Notes under the pieces: model-generated
Database searches by the model: none
What the model saw: the letters and a program-made list of their open reading frames with translations, nothing else
Told to the model about the DNA's origin: nothing
NCBI GenBank assembly: GCA_900554265.1
Contig: USGZ01000103.1
Coordinates: 1-6,612 of the forward strand
DNA: 6,612 bases
Source of the DNA: an uncultured Porphyromonadaceae bacterium
Lineage (GTDB): Bacteria; Bacteroidota; Bacteroidia; Bacteroidales; Muribaculaceae
Direction of reading: 5' to 3'
Position numbers and translations under genes: made by a program
Shown here: one piece after another, positions 1 to 6,511 of the stretch
Numbering within the stretch: position 1 is the first letter of the stretch
Layout of the letters: every line of letters begins with the position of its first letter

Positions 1-633
1 GACGAGTGCCGCCGCAGCGCCCTCCTCGCCGACAGCCGCATCGAAGTGATTCCCAACGCTTTCCCCGTCGACCGCTTCCGCCTCGACCCTCTCCGGAGCC
101 GCCAGGAACTCGGCCTCCCGGAGGGTAAGATCATACTTATGGGCGCCGCGCGCCTGGACGACCCCATCAAGGGCCTGCCCATGGCCGTCGACGCCCTCAA
201 CCGCGTCGCCGACACCGAGTCCGAAGCCCGCGCCGTTTTCTTCGGCGCCATGCGCGATCCCCGCGCCCTCGATGGCCTCGCCATGCCCCACGCGCACCTG
301 GGCCCCGTCGCCGACCCCGACCGCCTGGCCGACATCTACGCCCATGCCTCCGTGGTCCTCTCGTCCTCGCACCGCGAGACCCTCCCCGGCACCCTCATCG
401 AGGGCCAGGCCTCCGGTGCATTCCCGGTGTCCTTCCTCAAGGGAGGCCAGGCCGACATCATCGAAACAGGACGCACAGGCTACCTGGCCCGCTACGCCGA
501 CACCGCCGACCTCGCCGCCGGCATCCGCCTCGGCCTGAGCCGCCCCGTCGACCCTCTGCTCCTGCGCCGGAGCACCCTGCGCTTCTCCCCCGAGGCCGTC
601 GCACGCCGCTACATGGACCTCTGCGTCCGGTAA
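1..633 (+). CDS. Glycosyltransferase family 4-like, C-terminal part (5' end outside window)
   Basis: Partial gene. The frame is open from base 1, and the first visible in-frame GTG (46) sits inside the conserved motif VIPNAFPVDRF, so it is not the start. The 210 visible residues are the C-terminal, nucleotide-sugar-binding Rossmann domain of a GT-B enzyme. VIPN is at visible residues 16-19, a GAARLDDPIKGL strand-loop follows, and the GT4 signature EX7E (E-TLPGTLI-E) is at residues 126-134. After it comes the usual SGAFPVSF-x-GGQADII segment and a C-terminal helix ending VARRYMDLCVR. The family transfers a sugar from an activated donor to a growing glycan, typically cell-surface polysaccharide or LPS; acceptor and donor cannot be read here. 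The gene is very GC-rich (45 of 60 bases in 301-360, hand count). It ends 71 bases before the efflux operon and probably belongs to a separate upstream unit. Family assignment is firm; the specific role is unknown. Confidence 0.88.
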   Translation, partial: DECRRSALLADSRIEVIPNAFPVDRFRLDPLRSRQELGLPEGKIILMGAARLDDPIKGLPMAVDALNRVADTESEARAVFFGAMRDPRALDGLAMPHAHLGPVADPDRLADIYAHASVVLSSSHRETLPGTLIEGQASGAFPVSFLKGGQADIIETGRTGYLARYADTADLAAGIRLGLSRPVDPLLLRRSTLRFSPEAVARRYMDLCVR

Positions 634-657
634 AACTCCGCGAATCCGGAAATTTTT
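626..657 (+). terminator. Weak candidate terminator after the glycosyltransferase
   Basis: TCCGG (626-630) can pair with CCGGA (646-650), and alternatively TCCG (637-640) with CGGA (647-650). A run of five T follows at 653-657. The stem is only 4-5 bp and overlaps the stop codon of the upstream gene, so this is a marginal intrinsic terminator at best. If real, it separates the glycosyltransferase transcript from the efflux operon. Confidence 0.25.
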
Positions 658-669
658 AAGGAATGGCTG

Positions 670-702
670 TAATTTTCGCAGCCTTTGTGCGTCATATTAT
701 TG
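670..702 (+). promoter_or_regulatory. Possible promoter region of the efflux operon (weak)
   Basis: The gap upstream of the ATPase start is distinctly AT-richer than its flanks. It contains two partial matches to the Bacteroidetes -7 element TAnnTTTG: TAATTTTC (670-677) and TATTATTG (695-702), each 5 of 6 fixed positions. A TTTG is present at 684-687, but it is not at the 19-21-base spacing expected for a -33 element to either box. The first box would give a leader of about 20 bases; the second would start transcription almost on the ATG. A promoter here is expected from gene order, but the elements themselves are weak. Confidence 0.22.
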
Positions 703-704
703 CG

Positions 705-1376
705 ATGATAAAACTGACGAACATAAACAAGACCTATCCCGGCGTCGTGCCCCTGCACGTGCTCAAGGACATCAACCTCGAAATCCGCAAAGGCGAGCTG
801 GTGTCCATCATGGGCGCCTCCGGCTCCGGCAAATCAACTCTCCTCAATATCCTCGGCATCCTGGACAGCTACGACACCGGCGAGTACGTACTCGACGGCA
901 TACCCATCCGCGACCTCAGCGAGAACAAAGGCGCCGAGCTCCGCAACCGCCTTATAGGCTTCGTGTTCCAGAGCTTCAACCTCATCGGCTACAAGGACGC
1001 GCTGGAGAACGTGGCCCTGCCGCTCTTCTACCAGGGCGTCGGCCGCCGCAAGCGCCTGGCCCTGGCAATGGAGCAGCTCGAGCGCATGGGCCTGGCCGAC
1101 CGCGCCCACCATCTCCCCGGCGAGCTCTCAGGCGGCCAGAAGCAGCGAGTGGCAATCGCACGAGCCCTCGTGACGCGCCCGAGCATAATCCTCGCCGACG
1201 AGCCCACCGGCGCCCTGGATTCCCATACGTCCAAGGAAGTGATGGAAGTGTTCCGCCAGCTCAACGACGAGGGAATGACCATCGTAATCGTTACCCACGA
1301 CCCCGGCGTCGGTGCCGCCACAAAGCGCATTATACGCATCTCCGACGGCGAAATCGTTCCCGAAACCAATGTTTGA
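705..1376 (+). CDS. ABC transporter ATP-binding protein, MacB/LolD-type
   Basis: Cytoplasmic ATPase subunit that drives the two permeases encoded next. All nucleotide-binding motifs are intact in the 223-residue product: Walker A GASGSGKST (37-45), Q-loop glutamine (89) in VFQSFNLI, signature LSGGQ (141-145), Walker B IILADEP (161-167) with catalytic Glu166, D-loop ALD (170-172) and switch His198 in VTHD. Length and motif spacing match the MacB/LolD/FtsE-like group, here as a stand-alone ATPase rather than fused to the permease as in E. coli MacB. An in-frame ATG exists at 663. I chose 705 because family members begin with the equivalent of MIKLTNINKTYPG and the extra 14 residues are not conserved-looking. 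No clear Shine-Dalgarno is seen, as is usual in Bacteroidetes. The 3' end overlaps the next gene by 8 bases. Function is confident; substrate is not determinable. Confidence 0.93.
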   Translation: MIKLTNINKTYPGVVPLHVLKDINLEIRKGELVSIMGASGSGKSTLLNILGILDSYDTGEYVLDGIPIRDLSENKGAELRNRLIGFVFQSFNLIGYKDALENVALPLFYQGVGRRKRLALAMEQLERMGLADRAHHLPGELSGGQKQRVAIARALVTRPSIILADEPTGALDSHTSKEVMEVFRQLNDEGMTIVIVTHDPGVGAATKRIIRISDGEIVPETNV

Positions 1377-2583
1377 CCTCTTCCGCGAAATAAGGCAGAG
1401 CCTGCGCAGCAACCGCGTTCGCACATTCCTCACCGGTTTCTCCGTGGCCTGGGGCGTATTCATGCTCATAATCCTCCTGGGCGTCGCCCGCGGCGTCACC
1501 AACAGTTTCAACGCCAACCTCAACGCCTCGACAAGCTCCGAGCTGAGCCTGTTCGCCGGAATGACCACAAAGCCCTGGCACGGCTACCCCGTCAACCGCA
1601 GCATCGAGCTCCGCGAGTCCGACGGTCCCGCTATCGGACGCGAGAACCCCGGCGAAATCGCCGACTACTACTATGAGCACAGCATCGACAGCCTCAGCGT
1701 CGTCGGGCCGCGCGGCACCACAAGTTCAGTCACTGCCACATATCCCGAAGCCTTGGACATGAGCCGCATAAAAATCCTCGCAGGACGCATGCTCAACGAA
1801 CGCGACCTGGCCGAAAACCGACGCGTGATGCTCCTTTCCATGGAGGACGCCGCCCGCCTTTTCGACGACGCAGAGGCCGCAGGGCAGACTGTAAGCTTCA
1901 TGGGACTCTCGTGGACCGTGGTCGGCGTGATAAATCACGACTGGTCAACACAGAGCTACATCCCCTACACTACCTACAAGAGCCTTACCGGCAACGACGA
2001 CAAGGCCGGCACCCTGATTCTGAGGCTGCAGAACCTCCGCACCGCCGAGGAAGGCGACAGCCTCGAAAGCCGCGCAATAGGCATTATGGCCCGGCGCCAC
2101 GAGTTCGACCCCTCGGACGACAACGCCATCTGGACATGGAACCGCTTCTCCAACAGCATCCGCACCGCCAGCGCCGCCGACTATCTCCGCATCGCCGTAT
2201 GGGTCATCGGCCTGCTCACACTCCTTACCGGCATCGTCGGCGTCAGCAACATCATGTTCGTGTCCGTGCGCGAGCGTACCCACGAAATCGGAATCCGGCG
2301 CGCAATCGGCGCCAAGCCCCGCAGCATCATGACCCAGGTCCTCGCCGAGAGCGTTGCCATTACGGCCATTTTCGGATATATCGGTATCGTCGCCGGCATG
2401 GTGATTCTCCAGATTATCGACGCCACCGTCGGCTCCGAGGCCGGCCTCGAGAATCCAACGGTAGATATTTCCATCGCCGTGGAAGTCACCCTGGCCCTCA
2501 TCGCGGCCGGATTCCTGGCCGGATACTTCCCCGCCCGCAAGGCAATCAAAGTTAAACCTGTGGAGGCGCTTCGCGACGAATGA
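1369..2583 (+). CDS. ABC transporter permease, MacB/FtsX type (first of two)
   Basis: Inner-membrane subunit of 404 residues with the MacB plan. A short cytoplasmic helix is followed by TM1 (about 19-40), a large periplasmic domain (about 41-272, MacB_PCD-like), then TM2 (about 275-296), TM3 (about 328-348) and TM4 (about 367-386). The cytoplasmic loop after TM2 carries the conserved FtsX-family coupling motif ERTHEIGIRRAIGAKP (from 302), which contacts the ATPase. The C-terminus ends KPVEALRDE, a family hallmark. The start is the ATG at 1369, overlapping the ATPase stop by 8 bases; this gives MFDLFREIRQSLRSNR, the normal family N-terminus. An upstream in-frame ATG at 1312 would add 19 residues encoded inside the ATPase gene and is unlikely. 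Tight overlap suggests translational coupling. It probably pairs with the next permease as a heterodimer (inference). Confidence 0.92.
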   Translation: MFDLFREIRQSLRSNRVRTFLTGFSVAWGVFMLIILLGVARGVTNSFNANLNASTSSELSLFAGMTTKPWHGYPVNRSIELRESDGPAIGRENPGEIADYYYEHSIDSLSVVGPRGTTSSVTATYPEALDMSRIKILAGRMLNERDLAENRRVMLLSMEDAARLFDDAEAAGQTVSFMGLSWTVVGVINHDWSTQSYIPYTTYKSLTGNDDKAGTLILRLQNLRTAEEGDSLESRAIGIMARRHEFDPSDDNAIWTWNRFSNSIRTASAADYLRIAVWVIGLLTLLTGIVGVSNIMFVSVRERTHEIGIRRAIGAKPRSIMTQVLAESVAITAIFGYIGIVAGMVILQIIDATVGSEAGLENPTVDISIAVEVTLALIAAGFLAGYFPARKAIKVKPVEALRDE

Positions 2584-2584
2584 A

Positions 2585-3832
2585 ATGAAAATCAGCTTTT
2601 TCGACACCGACAACTGGCGCGAAATAATCGCCACCCTCGGCCGCAACAAGACCCGCACCTTCCTCACGGCCTTCGGCATCTTCTGGGGCACCGCCATGCT
2701 GGCGATGCTCTGGGGCGGCTCCAACGGACTCGAGGGCCTCATGAACCGCAATTTCACCGGAATGGCCACAAACATGGGCGGCATATTCGCCAACTCCCGC
2801 GGCATGTCCTACCGCGGCTTCAACAAAGGCTCCGGATGGACAATGAATACCATGGACATCGCCGCCATACGACGCGCGGCCCCTTATCTCGAGCACAGCT
2901 CCGTGATGAATTCCGCCTTCACCACCGCCAGCCGCGGCGACAAGACCATTTCCGCCAACACACTCGGCGTCGAGGCGGACTATTTCAACATAATGGCCTG
3001 CGAGCTCTCCGAAGGCCGCCTGCTCAACAACAGCGACAACAGCAACGTCCGCAAGGTGGCAATCCTCGGCAAGAACATCGCCTCCAGCCTCTTCCCCGGC
3101 CAGTCGCCCATCGGGCAGGACGTAAGCCTCAGCGGCATCCACTTCACCGTAGTCGGCGTCGGCGCCCAGCTTGGCGAAGCTTCTGTCGGAGGACGCGTCG
3201 ACGACAGCATTATCATCCCCGAAAGCACTATGCGCGGGGTCTTCAACCAGGGCGTGAACATCGGGTTCTTCGTATTTACAGTTCCGCCCGGTCACAGGCC
3301 CGACGAGAACATGCCCGCATTCCGCCGCGTGCTCGGCGAAGCCCACAGCCTCCACCCGGACGACGACCAGGCAATCTATCTCGTCGACGTAAGCCGTATG
3401 TTCGACATGATCGGCATGATGTTCACAGGCCTCACCCTCCTGGCTATTTTCGTCGGTGCCGGCTCGCTTATGGCAGGCGTTATCGGCGTAGGCAATATCA
3501 TGTGGATTATCGTAAAGGAGCGCACAAACGAGTTCGGCATCCGCCGCGCCATCGGCGCCAAGCCCGCCGACATCACAATGCAGGTCCTCAGCGAGAGCGT
3601 CCTGATGACCCTCGTGGCCGGCACCGCCGGTGTTTGCTTCGCCGTCGGCGTCCTCGCCGTGGCCGACATGCTGACGGCCGCTCCGCCCCTGCCGCCCGCA
3701 GGCTTCCAGATTTCCTTCTCCCGCGCCGTCGGCATCGTGTTCACTTTCCTCATCCTCGGCAGCCTCGCCGGTACTCTTCCCGCCATCAAGGCTATGAAAA
3801 TCAAGCCCATTCAGGCCATTCAGGCCAAATAG
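2585..3832 (+). CDS. ABC transporter permease, MacB/FtsX type (second of two)
   Basis: A second, clearly different paralogue of the preceding permease (415 residues), starting one base after its stop codon. TM1 is at about 25-46 after an amphipathic start (NWREIIATLGRNKTRTFLTA). A large periplasmic domain follows (about 47-278), with TM2 about 278-302, TM3 about 339-360 and TM4 about 380-401. The ATPase-coupling loop KERTNEFGIRRAIGAKP matches the first permease closely, whereas the periplasmic domains differ. TM1 is glycine- and methionine-rich (FGIFWGTAMLAMLWGG). The C-terminus reads KPIQAIQAK instead of the usual KPxEALR; the underlying DNA is a 9-base tandem duplication. With the first permease it should form the membrane core on which the adaptor sits. 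Family is certain; the division of labour between the two permeases is unknown. Confidence 0.92.
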   Translation: MKISFFDTDNWREIIATLGRNKTRTFLTAFGIFWGTAMLAMLWGGSNGLEGLMNRNFTGMATNMGGIFANSRGMSYRGFNKGSGWTMNTMDIAAIRRAAPYLEHSSVMNSAFTTASRGDKTISANTLGVEADYFNIMACELSEGRLLNNSDNSNVRKVAILGKNIASSLFPGQSPIGQDVSLSGIHFTVVGVGAQLGEASVGGRVDDSIIIPESTMRGVFNQGVNIGFFVFTVPPGHRPDENMPAFRRVLGEAHSLHPDDDQAIYLVDVSRMFDMIGMMFTGLTLLAIFVGAGSLMAGVIGVGNIMWIIVKERTNEFGIRRAIGAKPADITMQVLSESVLMTLVAGTAGVCFAVGVLAVADMLTAAPPLPPAGFQISFSRAVGIVFTFLILGSLAGTLPAIKAMKIKPIQAIQAK

Positions 3833-3864
3833 ACCATATCGTAAAATCATAACACTGCATAGAC

Positions 3865-4965
3865 ATGAAAAAGTTTTTCCGGATTGCCCTGTGGGTGCTT
3901 GTGGCACTCGTGTTCGTGGGCACCTTCTATTTCCTGTGGCGTAACTCGCAGACGCCCGAGGACTCCTACGCCACCGTACGACCGACCCTTCAGACCATCG
4001 AGCGCACCACCGTCCTCACAGGCAAGATCGAGCCCCGCGACGAAATCGAAATCAAGCCCCAGATTTCCGGCATCGTCTCGGAAATTCTCGTCGAGGCCGG
4101 TCAGCAGGTCAACGCCGGCGATATAATCGCCCGCATCCAGGTCGTACCCGACGCATCTTCCCTGTCCTCGGCTCAGAACCGCCTCGAGGTAGCGCGTATA
4201 GATCTGGATAACGCCACCGCCAAATACCGCCGCGACAGCACCCTCTACAGCCGCCGCGTGATTGCCCGCGAGGACTACGAGACTTCCCTGCGCGACTACA
4301 GCCGCGCCCGCGAGGAACTCCTCTCCGCCGAGGACGCCCTGCAGATTGTCAGCAACGGCGTAAGCCGCTACAACGCCTCCGAAAGCAATACCCAGGTACG
4401 CGCCACCATTACCGGCCTTATCCTCGATGTCCCCGTAAAGGTAGGCTCATCCGTCATCCAGGCCAACACCATGAACGACGGAACCACTATCGCCACTATC
4501 GCCGACATGAATAAGCTCATTTTCAAGGGCAAGGTCGACGAGACCGAGGTCGGCATGCTCGCCGTAGGGATGCCGATGAACATTTCCGTAGGCGCAATGC
4601 CCGATTTCCATCCCGAGGCTGTAATAGAATACATATCCCCCAAGGGCACCGATTCCGGTGGCGCCAACACCTTCGAAATCAAGGCCGCCCTGAACCTCGA
4701 GAGCTCCGAAGGTCTACGCTCCGGCTACAGCGCAAACGCAACCGTAGCCCTCAACCGCGCCGCCGACGTCCTGGCGGTCCCTGAGTCCGTGGTCGAATTC
4801 GCCGGCGACAGCACCTTCGTCTATATACTCGAGGACAGCACCGCCAGTCCCGCAAGCTACCGCCGGACCCCCGTGACCACCGGCGTCAGCGACGGTATTA
4901 ACCTCGAAATCCGCTCCGGCATCGACAGCACCGCAGTCCTCCGCGGCAATAAAATCAACCGCTAA
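3865..4965 (+). CDS. Periplasmic adaptor (membrane fusion protein), HlyD/MacA family
   Basis: 366-residue periplasmic adaptor linking the permeases to the outer-membrane channel. An N-terminal membrane anchor (about 6-25, RIALWVLVALVFVGTFYFLW) has a basic MKKFFR start and no lipobox cysteine, so it is probably retained as a TM anchor. A split lipoyl/biotinyl-like domain occupies about 58-93 (IEIKPQISGIVSEILVEAGQ, then VNAGDIIARI) and about 177-212 (VRATITGLILDVPVKVG). Between them is an alpha-helical hairpin (about 97-163) rich in Arg, Asp, Glu and Ala, suited to docking on a TolC-type tip. A beta-barrel (about 215-295) and membrane-proximal domain (about 300-363, ending VSDGINLEIRSGI) follow. 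The order of domains matches MacA. The gene lies 32 bases after the second permease and 12 before the outer-membrane factor, consistent with one operon. The start ATG is the only sensible one that preserves the anchor. Confidence 0.92.
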   Translation: MKKFFRIALWVLVALVFVGTFYFLWRNSQTPEDSYATVRPTLQTIERTTVLTGKIEPRDEIEIKPQISGIVSEILVEAGQQVNAGDIIARIQVVPDASSLSSAQNRLEVARIDLDNATAKYRRDSTLYSRRVIAREDYETSLRDYSRAREELLSAEDALQIVSNGVSRYNASESNTQVRATITGLILDVPVKVGSSVIQANTMNDGTTIATIADMNKLIFKGKVDETEVGMLAVGMPMNISVGAMPDFHPEAVIEYISPKGTDSGGANTFEIKAALNLESSEGLRSGYSANATVALNRAADVLAVPESVVEFAGDSTFVYILEDSTASPASYRRTPVTTGVSDGINLEIRSGIDSTAVLRGNKINR

Positions 4966-4977
4966 GCCTTACGAACA

Positions 4978-6276
4978 ATGAACCTAAAGCGTTTCCTTTC
5001 CCTGGCAGCGGCTTCTCTCGTTCTCCTCTCCGCCTCAGCCCACCAGTGGACTCTCGACGAGTGCGTCGACTATGCAATAGAGCACAACATCAACGTCCGC
5101 GCACGCGCCCTCGACGTCAACAGCGCCCGACTCGAAGTCGACAATGCCCGCAGCGGCTTTCTGCCCCAGGCCAGCGGCTACGCCTCGCAGAATTTCAGCT
5201 TCGGCCGCGCACTGACAATGGACAATACCTACGCCAACCGCAACACCTCCTCATTCTCCGTCGGCGCCAGCGTCCAGATGCCGATATTCCAGGGCCTCCG
5301 CGCCGTCAGACAGCTCAACTACGCCAAGGCCTCCCTGGCCGCGACCCTCGAGAGCGCCGAGGCCGCCAAGGATGACGTCCGCCTCAATGTAATCACCGCC
5401 TACCTCCAGGCTCTCTACACATCGGAACTCTGCGCCGTGGCCCGCGAACGCGTCGAAATCTCCCGCCGCGACCTCGAGCGCACCGTCGAGCTTGTCGAAG
5501 CCGGACGACTCCCCGAACTTGACCTCTACCAGGCCCGCGCGACCCTCAGCTCCGATGAGCTCAGCGCCGTAAACAGCGCCAACGACAGCATCCTGGCCCT
5601 TCTCGACCTCAGCCAGATTCTCAACCTCCCCGACGACGCCGACTTCTCCATCGCGCCCGTCGACGGCATAATTCCCCCGCTGATGAACGCCGACGACATC
5701 TACCGCAACGCCCTCCTCCATAACCATTCCCTCCGCGCCGCCGAACTCAGCGCACGCGCCGCCGAGAAGAACATCGGCGTTGCCCGCACAGGCTATATCC
5801 CTACCCTGAGCTTCAACGCCGGCATCGGAACCAACTACTACCGCACCGGTGGTTTCCAGAACGAAAGCTTCGGAAGCCAGATGCGCCATAACTTCAGCCA
5901 GAGCATCGGTTTCAGCCTCTCAGTGCCCCTGTTCGACGCCTTCTCGACCCGCAACAGCATCCGACGCGCCGAAGTCGGCCTCGAAAGCGCGCGCCTCCAG
6001 CTCGACGAATCCCGCCAGCAGCTCTACAAAGCCATCCAGCAGGCCTACACTCAGGCCGTCGCCGCCTATCGCCAGCAGGACGCAACCGCCGTGGCCCTCG
6101 AAAACACCCGCCAGGCCTTCGAAGCCATGACCGTCAAATACGAGAACGGACGCGCCAACGCCACCGAATTTGAAAAAGCCAAGAGCGACTACACCAACGC
6201 CCTCGCCGAAACCGTCCGCGCAAAGTACGAACTCATCCTCCGAAACCGCATCCTCGAATTCTACGCCGCCCGATAA
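4978..6276 (+). CDS. Outer-membrane efflux factor, TolC family
   Basis: 432-residue outer-membrane channel subunit. A Sec signal peptide (MNLKRFLSLAAASLVLLSASA) with likely cleavage after Ala21 exports it; there is no lipobox. Two OEP repeats are visible, about 26-222 and about 238-430, the internal duplication typical of TolC. RSGFLPQASGYAS is mirrored by RTGYIPTLSFNAG, SFSVGASVQMPIFQG by SIGFSLSVPLFDA, and VEAGRLPELDLYQARATL by YENGRANATEFEKAKSDY. The SFSV...PIF and GFSLSVPLF segments are the expected outer-membrane beta strands; the flanking Ala/Glu/Arg-rich helices form the periplasmic tunnel. Length is in the normal range for Bacteroidetes members, and no truncation is seen. It is last in the operon and should trimerise to receive substrate from the adaptor. 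The gene is followed by a long non-coding stretch with the probable terminator. Confidence 0.93.
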   Translation: MNLKRFLSLAAASLVLLSASAHQWTLDECVDYAIEHNINVRARALDVNSARLEVDNARSGFLPQASGYASQNFSFGRALTMDNTYANRNTSSFSVGASVQMPIFQGLRAVRQLNYAKASLAATLESAEAAKDDVRLNVITAYLQALYTSELCAVARERVEISRRDLERTVELVEAGRLPELDLYQARATLSSDELSAVNSANDSILALLDLSQILNLPDDADFSIAPVDGIIPPLMNADDIYRNALLHNHSLRAAELSARAAEKNIGVARTGYIPTLSFNAGIGTNYYRTGGFQNESFGSQMRHNFSQSIGFSLSVPLFDAFSTRNSIRRAEVGLESARLQLDESRQQLYKAIQQAYTQAVAAYRQQDATAVALENTRQAFEAMTVKYENGRANATEFEKAKSDYTNALAETVRAKYELILRNRILEFYAAR

Positions 6277-6367
6277 AAGACAGAAGAACAAAAGAGAAGA
6301 AAGAGAAGAAGGGAAAAAAGGAAGAGGAAAGAAAAGGAAGCAAGGAAAGAAAAAGGAGGAAGAAAGG
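6275..6367 (+). other. Homopurine tract immediately after the outer-membrane factor gene
   Basis: Starting inside the TAA stop codon, 93 bases contain only A and G except for C at 6281, 6289 and 6341, and no T at all. Bases 6290-6340 are 51 uninterrupted purines and 6342-6367 are another 26. It is made of irregular GAA, AAG and GGAA words, not a clean tandem repeat. It holds no ATG on the + strand and no family signal. As RNA it would be an unstructured A/G-rich 3' untranslated segment. As DNA it is a polypurine/polypyrimidine stretch able to adopt unusual structure. Confidence 0.8.
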
Positions 6368-6374
6368 CCGCCCG

Positions 6375-6415
6375 CAAAAAATTTTTTGTTTAAGCTTGCG
6401 AAATTTATTTCGCAA
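6375..6415. other. A6T6 palindrome and adjacent 8-bp hairpin in the 3' intergenic region
   Basis: CAAAAAATTTTTTG (6375-6388) is a perfect 14-base palindrome and a likely bent A-tract. Just downstream, TTGCGAAA (6396-6403) pairs perfectly with TTTCGCAA (6408-6415) around a TTTA loop. The hairpin is not followed by a T run on either strand, so it is not a canonical terminator. It could be an mRNA 3'-end stabilising hairpin or an operator-like inverted repeat; nothing in the sequence decides between these. Confidence 0.5.
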
Positions 6416-6461
6416 ATCCCGGCAAAAAACCGCAAGAAAAAGAAATTAGACATAAATAACC

Positions 6462-6504
6462 AAGGCACCGGCCAGCGCGTGAGCGCCGCCGGTGCCTTAA
6501 TTTT
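6462..6504 (+). terminator. Intrinsic terminator of the efflux operon
   Basis: AAGGCACCGGC (6462-6472) pairs perfectly with GCCGGTGCCTT (6488-6498), an 11-bp stem. It continues past a small internal loop into GCGC/GCGC (6475-6478 with 6483-6486), closed by a GTGA loop that fits the stable GNRA tetraloop pattern. The stem is followed by TTAATTTTA, a short broken T tract. It lies 185 bases after the last stop codon, with no gene between, so it most likely ends the exporter transcript. On the opposite strand the stem is followed by TTGGTTATTTAT, so weak termination of a convergent transcript is also possible. Confidence 0.8.
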
Positions 6505-6511
6505 AGCCCCG

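Noticed and set aside
1945..2805. Long minus-strand open frame spanning the junction of the two permease genes
   Set aside because: Same antisense shadow effect; no domain, signal or start context, and it crosses two real genes.
2836..3852. Plus-strand open frame of 338 codons in another frame of the second permease
   Set aside because: Its product is almost all Arg, His, Pro and Gln, typical of an out-of-frame reading of GC-rich coding DNA.
2552..3907. Very long open frame on the minus strand, opposite the second permease (451 codons)
   Set aside because: It is fully antisense to a well-supported permease, has a skewed A/G/E/H/D-rich composition with no recognisable domain, and arises from the GC-rich codon bias that suppresses stop codons in shadow frames.
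6351..6362. AAAAAGGAGGAA as a Shine-Dalgarno site for a downstream small gene
   Set aside because: No start codon with a meaningful frame follows, and it is simply part of the purine tract. Bacteroidetes genes rarely use strong Shine-Dalgarno sequences.
6396..6415. Terminator at the small AT hairpin
   Set aside because: No T tract follows on the + strand, and on the minus strand the nearest T run is more than 10 bases away. The stem at 6462-6498 is a much better candidate.
5920..6468. Minus-strand open frame with a Phe/Leu-rich, membrane-like N-terminus
   Set aside because: The hydrophobic stretch is just the complement of the purine tract (TTC and CTT codons), the start lies in the terminator stem, and the rest is antisense to the outer-membrane factor gene.
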